A stretch of 64,000 nt of DNA, taken from the NCBI GenBank assembly GCA_903891475.1, contig CAITEP010000008.1, forward strand, positions 62,001 to 126,000, in the 5' to 3' direction. This DNA comes from an uncultured Mucilaginibacter sp. (GTDB lineage Bacteria > Bacteroidota > Bacteroidia > Sphingobacteriales > Sphingobacteriaceae). The position numbers and the translations under genes are program-made. Within the stretch, counting starts at the first letter, position 1; every line of letters starts with the position of its first letter. Positions 34,484-44,021 of this stretch are shown piece after piece. The notes beneath the pieces were generated by a model. That model saw only the letters and a program-made list of their open reading frames with translations. It did not search any database and was not told where the DNA came from.

Positions 34484-37400
34484 GCCCAATAAAAGACTAC
34501 TTTATTACGCATAAAAAACCAATTAGCTTGGTATTGGTGCTTATAGTGATGGGCGGATTGTTTGCCTATTCAAAGCTTCAAACCTCCTTATTCCCCGAAA
34601 TTACCTTCCCTAAAATAAAGGTAATTGCCGAGGAAGGGCTGCAACCTGTTAATAAAATGATGGTTACGGTTACCAAACCATTGGAAAATGCCATTAAACA
34701 AGTTCCCGGCTTACAAATGGTACGTAGCCGAACTGGTAGGGGAAGTTGTGAAATATCGGCTTTTATGGATTGGAACGTGGATATAGATGTAAGTCTCCAA
34801 AAGTTACAAGCCCAAATAGACCAAATAAAGGTTGACTTGCCGCCCGATGTAACCTTTACAGTAGAGAAGATGAACCCATCCATCCTACCTGTAAGTGGTT
34901 ATACCCTCGAAAGCCATAGCCGCAACCCTATTGAACTTCGCCAATTGGCAACCTATACGGTTAAACCCTTCCTTTCACAAGTGGATGGGATATCAGAAAT
35001 CAGGGTAATTGGTGGTAAGGCAAAAGAGTATTGGCTTACGCTCAACAAGCAAAAAATGAGCTCATTGGGTTTAACACCCGATATTATAAGCACCGCGCTG
35101 GCACAAACCAACTTTGTAAAGTCGGAAGGGTATTTGTCCGACTATAAAATGCTTTACCTCACGGTTACCGACGCAACCATAAACGCCAAGGATGAGTTGG
35201 AAAACCTGGTAATAAGTAATAACCGTAAAAGAGTAATCCTTTTAAAAGACTTTGCCGATATAGCGGTACAAGAGAGCATAGAATATACCCGTATCAACGC
35301 TAATGGGCATGATGGAGTGTTAATTGCCGTGATTAAACAGCCATCCGCCAATTTGGTGTCGCTTTCCGCGGATATGGACGATAAGGTTGCAGCCCTTCAA
35401 AAGCTATTACCGCACGATGTAACCATAAAACCATACTATGTTCAGGCCGATTTTGTAAAGGATGCCATAAAAAGCGTAAGTGATAGCCTTTGGATTGGTC
35501 TGTTGCTAGCTATTATAGTCGCTATCATATTCCTTCACTCCTTAAAAGCTAGCGCGACCATCCTCATTACCATACCTATAACCCTTAGCTTAAGCTTAAT
35601 TATCTTATATGCATTAGGCTACACTTTTAACATCATGACGTTGGGCGCTATAGCGGCAGCCCTAGGCTTAATTATTGACGATGCTATTGTGGTGGTAGAA
35701 CAAATACATCGTACCCACGAAGAACATCCACGAGAACATCCATTGTTATTGGTAAAAAAAGCGATTGATTACCTTTTCCCGGCTATGGTGGGCTCATCCA
35801 TCAGCACCATTGTTATTTTTATACCATTTGTAATGATGAGTGGCGTTGCTGGCGCATATTTTAAAGTGCTTACCAATACCATGATTATTACCTTGGTTTG
35901 TTCCTTCTTTGTAACCTGGGTAGGATTGCCGGTAGTATATATTTTATTGAGTAAGCATAAAAAAAATTATACGGATGATGTAAAACAACCTATTGAGCAT
36001 GAGGTAAAAAAACAAAGATGGGTTCGCTGGTTTATTCTAAGACCCTACGTAGCCTTGGTAATAATTGCCGGATTAATGGTTACCGTTTATGTGGTAAGCC
36101 CTAAGCTAAAAACAGGCTTTTTACCTGAGATGGATGAAGGTAGTATTGTACTCGATTATACTTCGCCCCCTGGTACCTCGCTCGATGAAACCGATAGAAT
36201 GTTACGCCATGTCGAGAAAATTATCACGGCACAGCCCGAAGTTGAAGCTTATTCAAGGCGCACAGGTACCGAAATGGGCTTTTTTATAACCGAACCCAAT
36301 AAAGGTGATTATTTGATTCACCTTAAAAAAAGCAGAAAAAAAACAACCGAACAAGTAATTAGGGAGCTAAATGAAAAAGTTGCCATCAACCAACCCGCTT
36401 TAAGAATAGATTTTGGACAAGTAATTACCGACATGCTGGGCGATTTGATGACCTCGGTTCAGCCAATAGAAATAAAGATTTTTGGCGAAAATCAGGAAAA
36501 ATTAAAAGCCCTTTCAAAACAAGTGGCTGATGTAGTAAGTGGCGTTAAAGGCACTGCCGATGTTTTTGACGGAATAGTAATAGCTGGTCCATCGGTAAGT
36601 ATTGAGCCCAATTTTAGCAAACTGGCGCAGTATAACATCACCCCGGTTAGTTTACAATACCAAGTTCAAACATCATTAGAGGGCAATGTGATAGGCACCA
36701 TGTTGGAACGCGAACAACTATCGCCTATCCGAATGGTATATCCGGCCAACCGTAGCCTTAATGTGGAGGGTATAAAAAACCAATCCATTTTTGTACCTAG
36801 CGGTAAATTAATACCAATTACCGAACTAGCCAAAGTAGCATTAAGACCAGGGGATGCCGAAATAAACCGTGAAAACCTGCAGGCAATGGGGGTTGTAAGT
36901 GCCCGTAAAGACAGTTTGGATATTGGTACCATTATGACAGGTATTAAAAAACAAATAAAGGAAAAGGTTAGCCTTCCCGAAGGTTATCATATTGAATACG
37001 GCGGAGATTACGCCCAACAACAACAATCGTTCAAAGAATTATTGATGATTTTAATAGCCTCAAGCTTATTGGTTTTTGCCGTAATATTATTTGTATTTAA
37101 ACAATTCAGAATTGCTTTGATTATCATTTTTGTAGCGGTGTTGGGTATTGCCGGCAGCTTACTAGCTTTATATCTTACCAAAACCCAACTAAACGTTGGC
37201 AGCTATACTGGTCTTATCATGATTGTGGGTATAATTGGCGAAAATGCCATTTTCACCTTTTTACAATTTAAGCAAAGGGCTATTGAAAACCAAACCAATA
37301 ATATGGATAACAGCATAAACGAGGCTATTATTTATTCCATATCTACCAGGTTGCGACCTAAACTGATGACTGCCCTTGGAGCTATCATTGCATTAATGCC

Positions 37401-37581
37401 TTTAGCTTTAGGCATAGGTGCTGGTTCTCAATTACACCAACCATTAGCAATTGCCGTAATCGGCGGTTTTATAATAGCATTACCCCTTTTATTGGTAGTT
37501 TTGCCAAGTTTGATGGCTGTATTTTACCGCAATTATAATTTTATGTTATCAAATCATTTAAATCATGACAATAATGTTTAA
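34480..37581 (+). CDS. RND efflux transporter permease
   Basis: 1033 residues, the normal size for an AcrB/CzcA-type pump: a span near 13-31, a large periplasmic domain, six spans (about 335-540), a second large domain and six more spans. Known landmarks are LFPEITFPKIKV near the start, GLIIDDAIVVVEQIHR in TM4 (the Asp pair used for proton relay in hydrophobe/amphiphile exporters) and SISTRLRPKLMTALGAIIALMP in TM11. The TM4 Asp pair is closer to multidrug pumps than to CusA/CzcA metal pumps, although the neighbouring kinase has a metal-like sensor. The substrate is therefore open. It is coupled to the adaptor gene by a 4-base overlap. Confidence 0.92.
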   Translation: MSPIKDYFITHKKPISLVLVLIVMGGLFAYSKLQTSLFPEITFPKIKVIAEEGLQPVNKMMVTVTKPLENAIKQVPGLQMVRSRTGRGSCEISAFMDWNVDIDVSLQKLQAQIDQIKVDLPPDVTFTVEKMNPSILPVSGYTLESHSRNPIELRQLATYTVKPFLSQVDGISEIRVIGGKAKEYWLTLNKQKMSSLGLTPDIISTALAQTNFVKSEGYLSDYKMLYLTVTDATINAKDELENLVISNNRKRVILLKDFADIAVQESIEYTRINANGHDGVLIAVIKQPSANLVSLSADMDDKVAALQKLLPHDVTIKPYYVQADFVKDAIKSVSDSLWIGLLLAIIVAIIFLHSLKASATILITIPITLSLSLIILYALGYTFNIMTLGAIAAALGLIIDDAIVVVEQIHRTHEEHPREHPLLLVKKAIDYLFPAMVGSSISTIVIFIPFVMMSGVAGAYFKVLTNTMIITLVCSFFVTWVGLPVVYILLSKHKKNYTDDVKQPIEHEVKKQRWVRWFILRPYVALVIIAGLMVTVYVVSPKLKTGFLPEMDEGSIVLDYTSPPGTSLDETDRMLRHVEKIITAQPEVEAYSRRTGTEMGFFITEPNKGDYLIHLKKSRKKTTEQVIRELNEKVAINQPALRIDFGQVITDMLGDLMTSVQPIEIKIFGENQEKLKALSKQVADVVSGVKGTADVFDGIVIAGPSVSIEPNFSKLAQYNITPVSLQYQVQTSLEGNVIGTMLEREQLSPIRMVYPANRSLNVEGIKNQSIFVPSGKLIPITELAKVALRPGDAEINRENLQAMGVVSARKDSLDIGTIMTGIKKQIKEKVSLPEGYHIEYGGDYAQQQQSFKELLMILIASSLLVFAVILFVFKQFRIALIIIFVAVLGIAGSLLALYLTKTQLNVGSYTGLIMIVGIIGENAIFTFLQFKQRAIENQTNNMDNSINEAIIYSISTRLRPKLMTALGAIIALMPLALGIGAGSQLHQPLAIAVIGGFIIALPLLLVVLPSLMAVFYRNYNFMLSNHLNHDNNV

Positions 37582-37635
37582 TACCATATTTATCCAGAAT
37601 TGTACTGCACATTTATGCTATAAACAATTAAGAAA

Positions 37636-38634
37636 ATGAAAAAAGTAATTTTATTTATTTGCCTGGCTTTATTATTTGGCACTTCATTCATTTTGAAGGC
37701 ACAAACCTATGTTTTTGACAAAGCGATTGCGCTTCCCGGTGCAGGTGGTTATGATTATTTATCAATCGATAAAATAAACAGGCGTCTATATGTATCGCAT
37801 GGTACGGCTGTTAATGTAATTGATTTGGATACAGAACAACCTGTTGGTGTTATCAGTGGTATGAAAGGCGTTCATGGCATCGCGATAGTAAACAAAAGTA
37901 ACCTCGGCTTTATAAGCGATGGCCGGGCAAACGCGGTGGTAGCCTTTGATTTAAAAACACTAGCCATTGTAAAAACCATTCCTGTAGATGCTAAAGGCCC
38001 TGATGGCATAATATACGACCCTTTTTCGGACAGGGTATTCAGTTTTAATGGCGAAAGCAATAATACCTCAGTAGTTGATCCTAATACATTGGCCCAAGTT
38101 GGAACAATTGCCCTAGGAGGCGGCCCGGAGTTTGCTGTAAGCGACGGTAAAGGTTTAATTTACAATAACCTGGAGGATAAAAACAGTATGGTGGTTATTG
38201 ATACTAAAGCATTGAAGGTTTTAAACACCTACCCATTAGCCCCATGCGGTGGCCCTACCGGTATTGCTCTGGATGCCGTAAATAACCGGATTTTCACAGT
38301 TTGCCGTCAGAACAAAGGCATGAGCGTGGTTGATATTGCTACCGGAAAAGTAACAGCCACGGTACCAATTGGTGCCGGGGTTGACGCGGTAATTTATGAT
38401 GAGGCGCGAAAACTTGTATTTTGCTCCAATGGCGACGGCACTACCACCATTATTAAACAAGAATCAGCAGACCAATACAATGTTTTGCAAACTTTGCAAA
38501 CACAAAATAGAGCCAAAACAATGGCATTTGACAACAAAACCAATAAAATATACCTAAGCGTGCAAGATTTTGAAAAAGGCACTCGTACCGCTATACCTAA
38601 TACATTCAGGGTTTTGGTTTATAAAGTGCAATAA
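37636..38634 (+). CDS. secreted YncE-like beta-propeller protein
   Basis: 332 residues with a signal peptide (about 1-22) and YVTN-type blades: YDYLSIDKINRRLYVSHGT, VHGIAIVNKSNLGFISDG, GPDGIIYDPFSDRVFSFNG and GPTGIALDAVNNRIFTVC. It forms a single propeller domain without the phosphatase partner seen at 688. It starts 54 bases after the RND permease and is followed by a strong terminator, so it is probably the last gene of the efflux operon. YncE of E. coli binds single-stranded DNA in vitro and is iron-linked; whether that applies here is unknown. It might act as a periplasmic substrate- or metal-binding accessory. Confidence 0.85.
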   Translation: MKKVILFICLALLFGTSFILKAQTYVFDKAIALPGAGGYDYLSIDKINRRLYVSHGTAVNVIDLDTEQPVGVISGMKGVHGIAIVNKSNLGFISDGRANAVVAFDLKTLAIVKTIPVDAKGPDGIIYDPFSDRVFSFNGESNNTSVVDPNTLAQVGTIALGGGPEFAVSDGKGLIYNNLEDKNSMVVIDTKALKVLNTYPLAPCGGPTGIALDAVNNRIFTVCRQNKGMSVVDIATGKVTATVPIGAGVDAVIYDEARKLVFCSNGDGTTTIIKQESADQYNVLQTLQTQNRAKTMAFDNKTNKIYLSVQDFEKGTRTAIPNTFRVLVYKVQ

Positions 38635-38674
38635 GGTGAAAGCATACTAATATCTGTTTTAGTTTAAATTATTC

Positions 38675-38709
38675 AAAAGCTACTTGGAAATTTTTCAAGT
38701 AGCTTTTTT
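38675..38709 (+). terminator. intrinsic terminator of the efflux operon
   Basis: AAAAGCTACTTG pairs exactly with CAAGTAGCTTTT across a 9-nt loop and continues as a T-tract. It lies 40 bases after the beta-propeller stop codon. Confidence 0.85.
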
Positions 38710-38797
38710 ACTAAAGGAACATTTATATAAAGAAATTAACAAACTTCTTTATATCATTGCATTTAGTTGAAATACAACATTAGCATAAAGACTTGAA

Positions 38798-40132
38798 ATG
38801 AAAATTTGGCAAAAATCGGTAACTGTAAATGAATTGGTAGAGCATTTTACTGTGGGAAACGACCGTGTTTTTGATTTGCAAATGGCCGCTTTTGATGTTT
38901 TAGGCTCATTAGCCCATACCAAAATGCTCCATAGCATTGGTTTAATGGATGATGAAGACTTGAATAAAGTTCAAATTGAACTAAAAAAAATTTACCGGGA
39001 TATTGAAAATGGGCAATTTACCATTATCCCCGAAGTAGAGGATGTACACTCTCAAGTTGAGTTATTATTAACCCAGCGTATTGGAGAAGCCGGGAAAAAA
39101 ATACATAGCGGTCGCTCTCGCAACGACCAGGTTTTGGTTGATTTAAAACTATTCTTCAGGCACGAAATTCAACAAATTGTTGAAAACACTACCAAACTTT
39201 TTAACCAATTAATAGAACTGAGCGAAAAACATAAAGATGTTTTATTGCCTGGCTATACACATTTACAGGTAGCCATGCCTTCATCATTCGGTTTATGGTT
39301 TGGTGCCTATGCCGAAAGCCTTGCGGATGACTTGGAAATGGTATTGGCGGCCTATAAAATCACCAATAAAAATCCATTAGGCTCTGCAGCGGGCTATGGT
39401 TCTTCCTTCCCTTTAAACCGAACCTTGACCACCGAGCTTTTAGGTTTTGATAGCCTTAACTACAATGTAGTTTATGCCCAAATGGGACGCGGAAAAACAG
39501 AAAGGGTAATCGCGCAAGCTCTATCATCCCTAGCGGCTACTTTAGCTAAAATGGCGATGGACCAGGCTTTGTATTTGAGTCAGAATTTTGCTTTTGTTAG
39601 CTACCCAGATACTTTAACTACTGGTAGCAGTATTATGCCGCATAAAAAAAATCCGGATGTTTGGGAGATTATGCGTGGCAAATGCAATAGATTACAAGCA
39701 TTACCCAATGATGTTGCCATGATGACCGTGAACTTGCCATCAGGCTACCACCGCGAATTGCAATTGCTAAAGGAACTTTTGTTCCCAGCTTTTACCGAAT
39801 TGAATGATTGTTTGCACATGGCTACCTTTATGCTACAAAATATTACGGTAAATACCGAAATTTTAAACGACCCTAAATACGCTTATTTATTTAGTGTTGA
39901 AGAAGTAAACCGACTGGTGCTCAATGGAACTCCATTCCGTGACGCGTACAAACAAGTAGGTTATGATATAGAAAATGGCAGTTTTAAGCCAAAACATGAA
40001 GTTAACCATACCCACGAAGGTAGTATAGGCAACCTGATGAATACTGAAATTACAAAGGTATTCAATCAAATCATAAACAGTTTCAACTTTGTAAAGGTTG
40101 ATAATGCTATTGATGAATTATTGAAAGCATAA
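38798..40132 (+). CDS. argH: argininosuccinate lyase
   Basis: 444 residues of the fumarase/aspartase superfamily. ArgH splits argininosuccinate into arginine and fumarate, the last step of arginine synthesis. Diagnostic segments are HSGRSRNDQVLVDLKLF, GYTHLQVAMPSSFG with the active-site His, NPLGSAAGYGSSFPLNR, and the flexible signature loop TGSSIMPHKKNPDVWEIMRGK near residue 275, which carries the catalytic Ser. It is slightly shorter than E. coli ArgH and typical of Bacteroidota. The rest of the arginine pathway is not in the window. Confidence 0.95.
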   Translation: MKIWQKSVTVNELVEHFTVGNDRVFDLQMAAFDVLGSLAHTKMLHSIGLMDDEDLNKVQIELKKIYRDIENGQFTIIPEVEDVHSQVELLLTQRIGEAGKKIHSGRSRNDQVLVDLKLFFRHEIQQIVENTTKLFNQLIELSEKHKDVLLPGYTHLQVAMPSSFGLWFGAYAESLADDLEMVLAAYKITNKNPLGSAAGYGSSFPLNRTLTTELLGFDSLNYNVVYAQMGRGKTERVIAQALSSLAATLAKMAMDQALYLSQNFAFVSYPDTLTTGSSIMPHKKNPDVWEIMRGKCNRLQALPNDVAMMTVNLPSGYHRELQLLKELLFPAFTELNDCLHMATFMLQNITVNTEILNDPKYAYLFSVEEVNRLVLNGTPFRDAYKQVGYDIENGSFKPKHEVNHTHEGSIGNLMNTEITKVFNQIINSFNFVKVDNAIDELLKA

Positions 40133-40159
40133 GAAAAATTATTAGGACAGGAAAAAACC

Positions 40160-40357
40160 ATGAATGGACAAAACAGATCTGATATTTATACCGGACTTGA
40201 AGTTGATATCATTTTAAAAAAAGACCAACGCACAGGTAAACGTACAAGGGGCTTTGTAAAAGACTTGCTTACCAGCTCAGCCTTCCATTCGAGAGGGATA
40301 AAGGTAAGGCTGGAAGATGGGCAAGTAGGTAGAGTGATTGAAATAATTGAAGAGTAA
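40160..40357 (+). CDS. YwbE family protein
   Basis: A 65-residue protein matching the small YwbE family (DUF2196): SDIYTGLEVDIILKKDQRTGK, RTRGFVKDLLTSSAFHSRGIKVRLEDGQVGRV. The fold is a small beta-barrel in basic surroundings, suggesting nucleic-acid or ribosome association, but no function is established. It begins 27 bases after argH and is probably co-transcribed with it. Confidence 0.88.
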   Translation: MNGQNRSDIYTGLEVDIILKKDQRTGKRTRGFVKDLLTSSAFHSRGIKVRLEDGQVGRVIEIIEE

Positions 40358-40390
40358 TTTTTTGAACAATATTTATTAAACTCATTTAGC

Positions 40391-41086
40391 ATGACAACCA
40401 ATATTAAACCAGATAAAAGATTTTTTTTTAGGTTAGATGCTCATTATAGGTTATACATAGCACTAACGCTAAGTTTCTTTACCTTTCTTTTTCTAAATGG
40501 CAAAATAACTACCCCAGCTTTAATCTTAGCAGTTTGGATAACCTGTGCTTTAACCATCATCATATTAAACTGGATCATTATTTTCTCCACACATCCCCGC
40601 GAAGTACGTAAGATAGCAAAACTTCAAGACTCAAGTTTAACCCTCATTTTTGCTTTTATAGCAGCTGCTTCTGTAGCAAGTTTAGGGGCAATTATCTACC
40701 TTTTAAAATCATCCAAAGGACTTTCGGATGGAAGTAAAGACCAACATATCCTTTTATCAATAGCGGCGGTTATCATATCTTGGTTTTTATTGCATACTAT
40801 CTATACCCTTCGGTATGCGCGCTTATTTTACGACCAAAAAGTTGATATTGATGGGGTTACCAGCGATGTTGGCGGATTACAGTTCCCCGGAAGAGACGAA
40901 CCTGATTACCTTGATTTTGTTTATTTCTCCTTTATTATCGGGATGACTTTTCAAGTATCGGATGTAAACATTACTTCTAGAAGAATTAGAAGAGCCTGTG
41001 TTTTACATGCGCTCATGTCATTCGCTTTCAATACCGTAATAGTAGCGCTTAGTATCAATGTTATTTCGGGAATGGTATCGCAATAG
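40391..41086 (+). CDS. DUF1345 family membrane protein
   Basis: 231 residues with about five to six hydrophobic spans. The family signature is the segment RYARLFYD followed by GLQFPGRDEPDYLDFVYFSFIIGMTFQVSDV; the acidic GRDEPDYxDF stretch lies in a loop and is conserved. The last span is preceded by RRIRRACVLHALMSF. The function is unknown; it may be a channel-like protein, as the GMTFQVSD region resembles pore-loop arrangements in the related ion-channel-2 proteins. It is 33 bases downstream of ywbE. Confidence 0.85.
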   Translation: MTTNIKPDKRFFFRLDAHYRLYIALTLSFFTFLFLNGKITTPALILAVWITCALTIIILNWIIIFSTHPREVRKIAKLQDSSLTLIFAFIAAASVASLGAIIYLLKSSKGLSDGSKDQHILLSIAAVIISWFLLHTIYTLRYARLFYDQKVDIDGVTSDVGGLQFPGRDEPDYLDFVYFSFIIGMTFQVSDVNITSRRIRRACVLHALMSFAFNTVIVALSINVISGMVSQ

Positions 41087-41108
41087 CATATGCCAATAAA
41101 CCACTTAT

Positions 41109-42023
41109 TTACATACTGAATAAATCACGATCAAGAAATACCGGGCGTTTTAGGTTGATGCTTAACGCGTTGTTTAATTTCTCCACCACATAATCTGCCA
41201 ATTTAGGAGAATATTGCTCATCGTGCTGGTGCATAAAAAACCATAAAGATTGCAAACCCATTTGTTGCCAGCTTTTTATCCTTTCCACCCAGTCATCAAT
41301 CCTTTTATAATCAGTTGGGTGCAAGCCATTACCCACAAAACGAATAAAGGCATGCGGAGTTGGTAGTTCCATATGCACCACGTCTCGGCGTCCGGTAGCG
41401 TCGGTAATTACTGCGCCTATATTCAATTCTTTTAAAAGAGAAAATAGTTCATTACGTGTTTCAGCAACCGCAAACCAATCCTTATGCCTTAGCTCCAAAA
41501 AAACTGGTACATCCGTTGGTAATGCCTTCAAATACTGTTTTAAATCGGATAAGCTTTTAGGAGTGTAATTATCACCTAATTGCAAAAATAACGACCCAAG
41601 CTTATCGCCAAAAGCCATGATGCCATTATAGTATTGCGTGGTTATTTCTTCGGCGTTTTTTAGTCGGCGTATATGGCTAATGTTTTGCGAAAATTTGGGA
41701 CAAAACTTAAAATCGGGATTGCTATTGGCTTTCTCCTTCCATTTACTAATAATTTCAGGGCCATAAATATTGTAAAAAGTGGCGTTTAGTTCAATGCAAT
41801 TAAAATGCTTTACATATTCATCCAAAAAATTGGCATCCTTGGTTTTAGGCGGGTAAATTTGACCTAGCCATTCTTTTCTTCCCCATTTTGCACAACCCAC
41901 ATAAACCTGCAATTGGTTTTTACCTTTATATGCTCCCAAGGTGTTTTTAGTTAAAAGAGTATCAGGTGGTAAAGTAAAATCTACCGCTAACAATTCCTCA
42001 GGAGTTACTCTGCCAAATTCCAT
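41109..42023 (-). CDS. DUF72 family protein
   Basis: 304 residues of the DUF72 TIM-barrel family. Landmarks are VYVGCAKWGRKEWLGQIYPP, EYVKHFNCIELNATFYNIYG, KFCPKFSQNISH, FLQLGDNYTP and VFLELRHKDWF. Structures of relatives resemble TIM-barrel endonucleases, but no activity is known to me. It shares its strand with mtgA, 16 bases upstream, so both may be one transcript. Confidence 0.88.
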   Translation of the reverse strand: MEFGRVTPEELLAVDFTLPPDTLLTKNTLGAYKGKNQLQVYVGCAKWGRKEWLGQIYPPKTKDANFLDEYVKHFNCIELNATFYNIYGPEIISKWKEKANSNPDFKFCPKFSQNISHIRRLKNAEEITTQYYNGIMAFGDKLGSLFLQLGDNYTPKSLSDLKQYLKALPTDVPVFLELRHKDWFAVAETRNELFSLLKELNIGAVITDATGRRDVVHMELPTPHAFIRFVGNGLHPTDYKRIDDWVERIKSWQQMGLQSLWFFMHQHDEQYSPKLADYVVEKLNNALSINLKRPVFLDRDLFSM

Positions 42024-42039
42024 TTTAAAAGTTTTTATG

Positions 42040-42792
42040 CTAAAACTCTAAAGTTCCTAACCTTCGCATGTTTTTCTTAATCAAATACTGCCTGTGCCTT
42101 AAGTATTTGGTTGGGTGCACTGCCGACCACTTTAATGGGCTAGGGAAAATGACAGCAATTGCTGCTGCCTCCTGGGTATTTAGCTTTGAAGCCGATTTAT
42201 GGAAATAAGCTTGCGATGCCGCTTCTACTCCATAAATACCATCCCCCATTTCAATCTCGTTCAGGTAAACTTCCATAATGCGTTGCTTACTCCAAAATAT
42301 CTCTATCAATACAGTAAAGTATGCCTCAAAACCTTTACGGATCAATGACCTTCCCGGCCATAAAAAAACATTCTTTGCCGTTTGTTGTGAAATGGTACTA
42401 CCACCAATCAGCTTTTTACTTTTGGCATTTTTTTGAATAGCCTTTTCAATCGCGTTAAAATCAAAACCATGATTTTCCAAAAAAGTTTGGTCTTCTGCAG
42501 CTACAGCAGCACGCTTCATCTCATCCGATATATCGTCGAAATCTCTCCAACGCTTATCAATTTTCCAATCTTTTCCGGCAGCTTTACGTTCAAAACCACG
42601 CTGTACCATTAACCAAGTAAAGGGCGGATTTACAAACCTGTAAAGTATTACCCCAAAAATACTAGCCGCAAAAAATACGATTACAAGAATTTTTAAAGTC
42701 TTGTAAATTACCCTGAAATAACCCTTATTATACCATTTATGGCTATCAAAGGCATTATTATTTGCGGCTTTATTTCTATTGAAAAATGGCAT
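42040..42792 (-). CDS. mtgA: monofunctional biosynthetic peptidoglycan transglycosylase
   Basis: 250 residues of the GT51 family. One membrane span (about 32-52) is followed by the catalytic domain: AAVAAEDQTFLENHGFD, with the catalytic Glu of the EDQ motif, then KLIGGSTISQQTAKNVFLWPGRS, RIMEVYLNEIEMGDGIYGVEAASQAYF, and EAAAIAVIFPSPLKW. It polymerises lipid II into glycan strands on the periplasmic side of the membrane; there is no transpeptidase domain. It is larger than the classical 230-residue MtgA only by its N-terminal region. Confidence 0.93.
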   Translation of the reverse strand: MPFFNRNKAANNNAFDSHKWYNKGYFRVIYKTLKILVIVFFAASIFGVILYRFVNPPFTWLMVQRGFERKAAGKDWKIDKRWRDFDDISDEMKRAAVAAEDQTFLENHGFDFNAIEKAIQKNAKSKKLIGGSTISQQTAKNVFLWPGRSLIRKGFEAYFTVLIEIFWSKQRIMEVYLNEIEMGDGIYGVEAASQAYFHKSASKLNTQEAAAIAVIFPSPLKWSAVHPTKYLRHRQYLIKKNMRRLGTLEF

Positions 42793-42824
42793 GTTAAAAT
42801 GACATAAAAATAAAATTTTTCAAC

Positions 42825-42857
42825 AAAAAAGGTGTTTTGACTAGCAAAACACCTTTT
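42825..42857 (-). terminator. intrinsic terminator of the rpsF-rpsR-rplI operon
   Basis: A 13-bp perfect stem (42827-42839 with 42845-42857, AAAAGGTGTTTTG and complement) with a 5-nt loop lies 29 bases past the rplI stop. On the minus strand it is followed by a run of T. Confidence 0.85.
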
Positions 42858-42885
42858 AATTTTAAGTTTTTTGAATTTGTATAGC

Positions 42886-43329
42886 TTATTCGGCTACTAC
42901 AATAAACGGAACTTGTACTTTAACTTCTTTGTGTAAGTTAAGGTTAGCAACATACTCGCCAACAAATTTTGGTTCCTGATCAAATGTAATACGACGACGG
43001 TCGACCTCAAAGCCTTCTTTTTTCAAAGCATCGGCAATTTGAATAGTGTTGATAGCGCCAAATATTTTGCCCGATTCGCCAGCTTTTGCACCTATTGTAA
43101 GTGTAACACCTTCAAGGCGAGCAGCTATGGCATCGGCATCCTTACGGATTTTTTCTTGTTTAAATTGAGCCTGTTTTAGGTTTTCGGCTAAAACTTTGCG
43201 GGCCGATTCAGTAGCAAGTATGGCGAAACCTTTAGGAATAAGGTAATTTCGGCCATAACCTGGTTTTACATTTACTACATCGTCTTTATCCCCGAGGCTT
43301 TTTACGTCTTGTTTTAAAATAACTTCCAT
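42886..43329 (-). CDS. rplI: 50S ribosomal protein L9
   Basis: 147 residues. L9 binds domain V of 23S rRNA near the L1 stalk. The N-terminal signature EVILKQDVKSLGDKDDVVNV-KPGYGRNYLIPKGFA is complete, followed by the long connecting helix and the C-terminal domain (GAKAGESGKIFGAINT, ADALKKEGFEVDRRRI). It is the last gene of the rpsF-rpsR-rplI operon and has an exceptional Shine-Dalgarno sequence. Confidence 0.97.
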   Translation of the reverse strand: MEVILKQDVKSLGDKDDVVNVKPGYGRNYLIPKGFAILATESARKVLAENLKQAQFKQEKIRKDADAIAARLEGVTLTIGAKAGESGKIFGAINTIQIADALKKEGFEVDRRRITFDQEPKFVGEYVANLNLHKEVKVQVPFIVVAE

Positions 43330-43336
43330 TGCTTAA

Positions 43337-43342
43337 CCTCCT
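43337..43342 (-). promoter_or_regulatory. strong Shine-Dalgarno site (AGGAGG) of rplI
   Basis: On the minus strand AGGAGG lies 7 bases before the rplI ATG, in the 15-base gap after the rpsR stop codon. Other starts in this window lack such a site, as is usual in Bacteroidota, so this one stands out. Confidence 0.6.
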
Positions 43343-43344
43343 GA

Positions 43345-43608
43345 TTATTTTAATGAGTCTGTAACATAAGGTAATAAACCAATATGGCGGGCACGTTTAA
43401 CAGCCTGCGCCACCTTGCGCTGAAATTTTAACGAAGTTCCGGTTAAACGGCGAGGTAATACTTTACCTTGGTCGTTAATAAACTTCAATAAAAAGTTAGC
43501 GTCTTTATAATCAATATACTTGATTCCGTTCTTTTTAAAACGGCAGTATTTTTTACGTACATCCTCAACTTTTGGGGCGGTAACGTATTTAATTTGTTCG
43601 TTTGCCAT
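43345..43608 (-). CDS. rpsR: 30S ribosomal protein S18
   Basis: 87 residues. The body [25 protein letters not shown] and the end [28 protein letters not shown] are the S18 signature. S18 forms a heterodimer with S6 on the 30S platform. The start ATG overlaps the rpsF stop codon by one base (TAATG), so translation is coupled. An N-terminal AlphaProteobacteria-type zinc motif is absent. Confidence 0.97.
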   Translation of the reverse strand: MANEQIKYVTAPKVEDVRKKYCRFKKNGIKYIDYKDANFLLKFINDQGKVLPRRLTGTSLKFQRKVAQAVKRARHIGLLPYVTDSLK

Positions 43609-43976
43609 TAGCGTGCAGCCTCCTCTGTTTTAACTGGTTTCTTTTGGTTAAATGCGCCGCTACGTTTTTTCTCATTATAGGCAATGGCATGTTTGTCCAA
43701 AGCTATCGTAAGGAAACGCAAAACACGCTCATCGCGCCTTAATTCAATCTCCAATTTGTTAATTAATTCACCCGGAGCCCTGAATTCAGTTAAGTGATAG
43801 TATCCTGTAGTCTTTTTTTGAATAGGATACGCAAGTTTTCTCAAACCCCAATTATCCTCTTGGACAATTTCGGCTCCGCCATCAGCAATCAACTTATTAA
43901 ATTTGGCAATAGCCTCCTTTGAAGTTTCCTCTGATAACAACGGGGTTAGAACGATCACGATTTCGTACTGTTGCAT
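43608..43976 (-). CDS. rpsF: 30S ribosomal protein S6
   Basis: 122 residues: [46 protein letters not shown] and [20 protein letters not shown] are the S6 signature; the tail is basic with no glutamate run. It opens the operon rpsF-rpsR-rplI. A promoter box and a short hairpin lie just upstream. Confidence 0.97.
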   Translation of the reverse strand: MQQYEIVIVLTPLLSEETSKEAIAKFNKLIADGGAEIVQEDNWGLRKLAYPIQKKTTGYYHLTEFRAPGELINKLEIELRRDERVLRFLTIALDKHAIAYNEKKRSGAFNQKKPVKTEEAAR

Positions 43977-44003
43977 TATTATTCTTTGATTTTTAATTAT
44001 TTA

Positions 44004-44017
44004 CCCGCTATTACGGG
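44004..44017 (-). promoter_or_regulatory. small hairpin in the rpsF leader
   Basis: On the minus strand the sequence CCCG-TAATAG-CGGG folds into a short hairpin close to the expected 5' end of the rpsF messenger, 28 bases before the start codon. A CCG-containing hairpin in this place is the hallmark of S6:S18 autoregulatory leaders, so this is a candidate; the structure is much smaller than the known motif. Confidence 0.35.
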
Positions 44018-44021
44018 GCTG

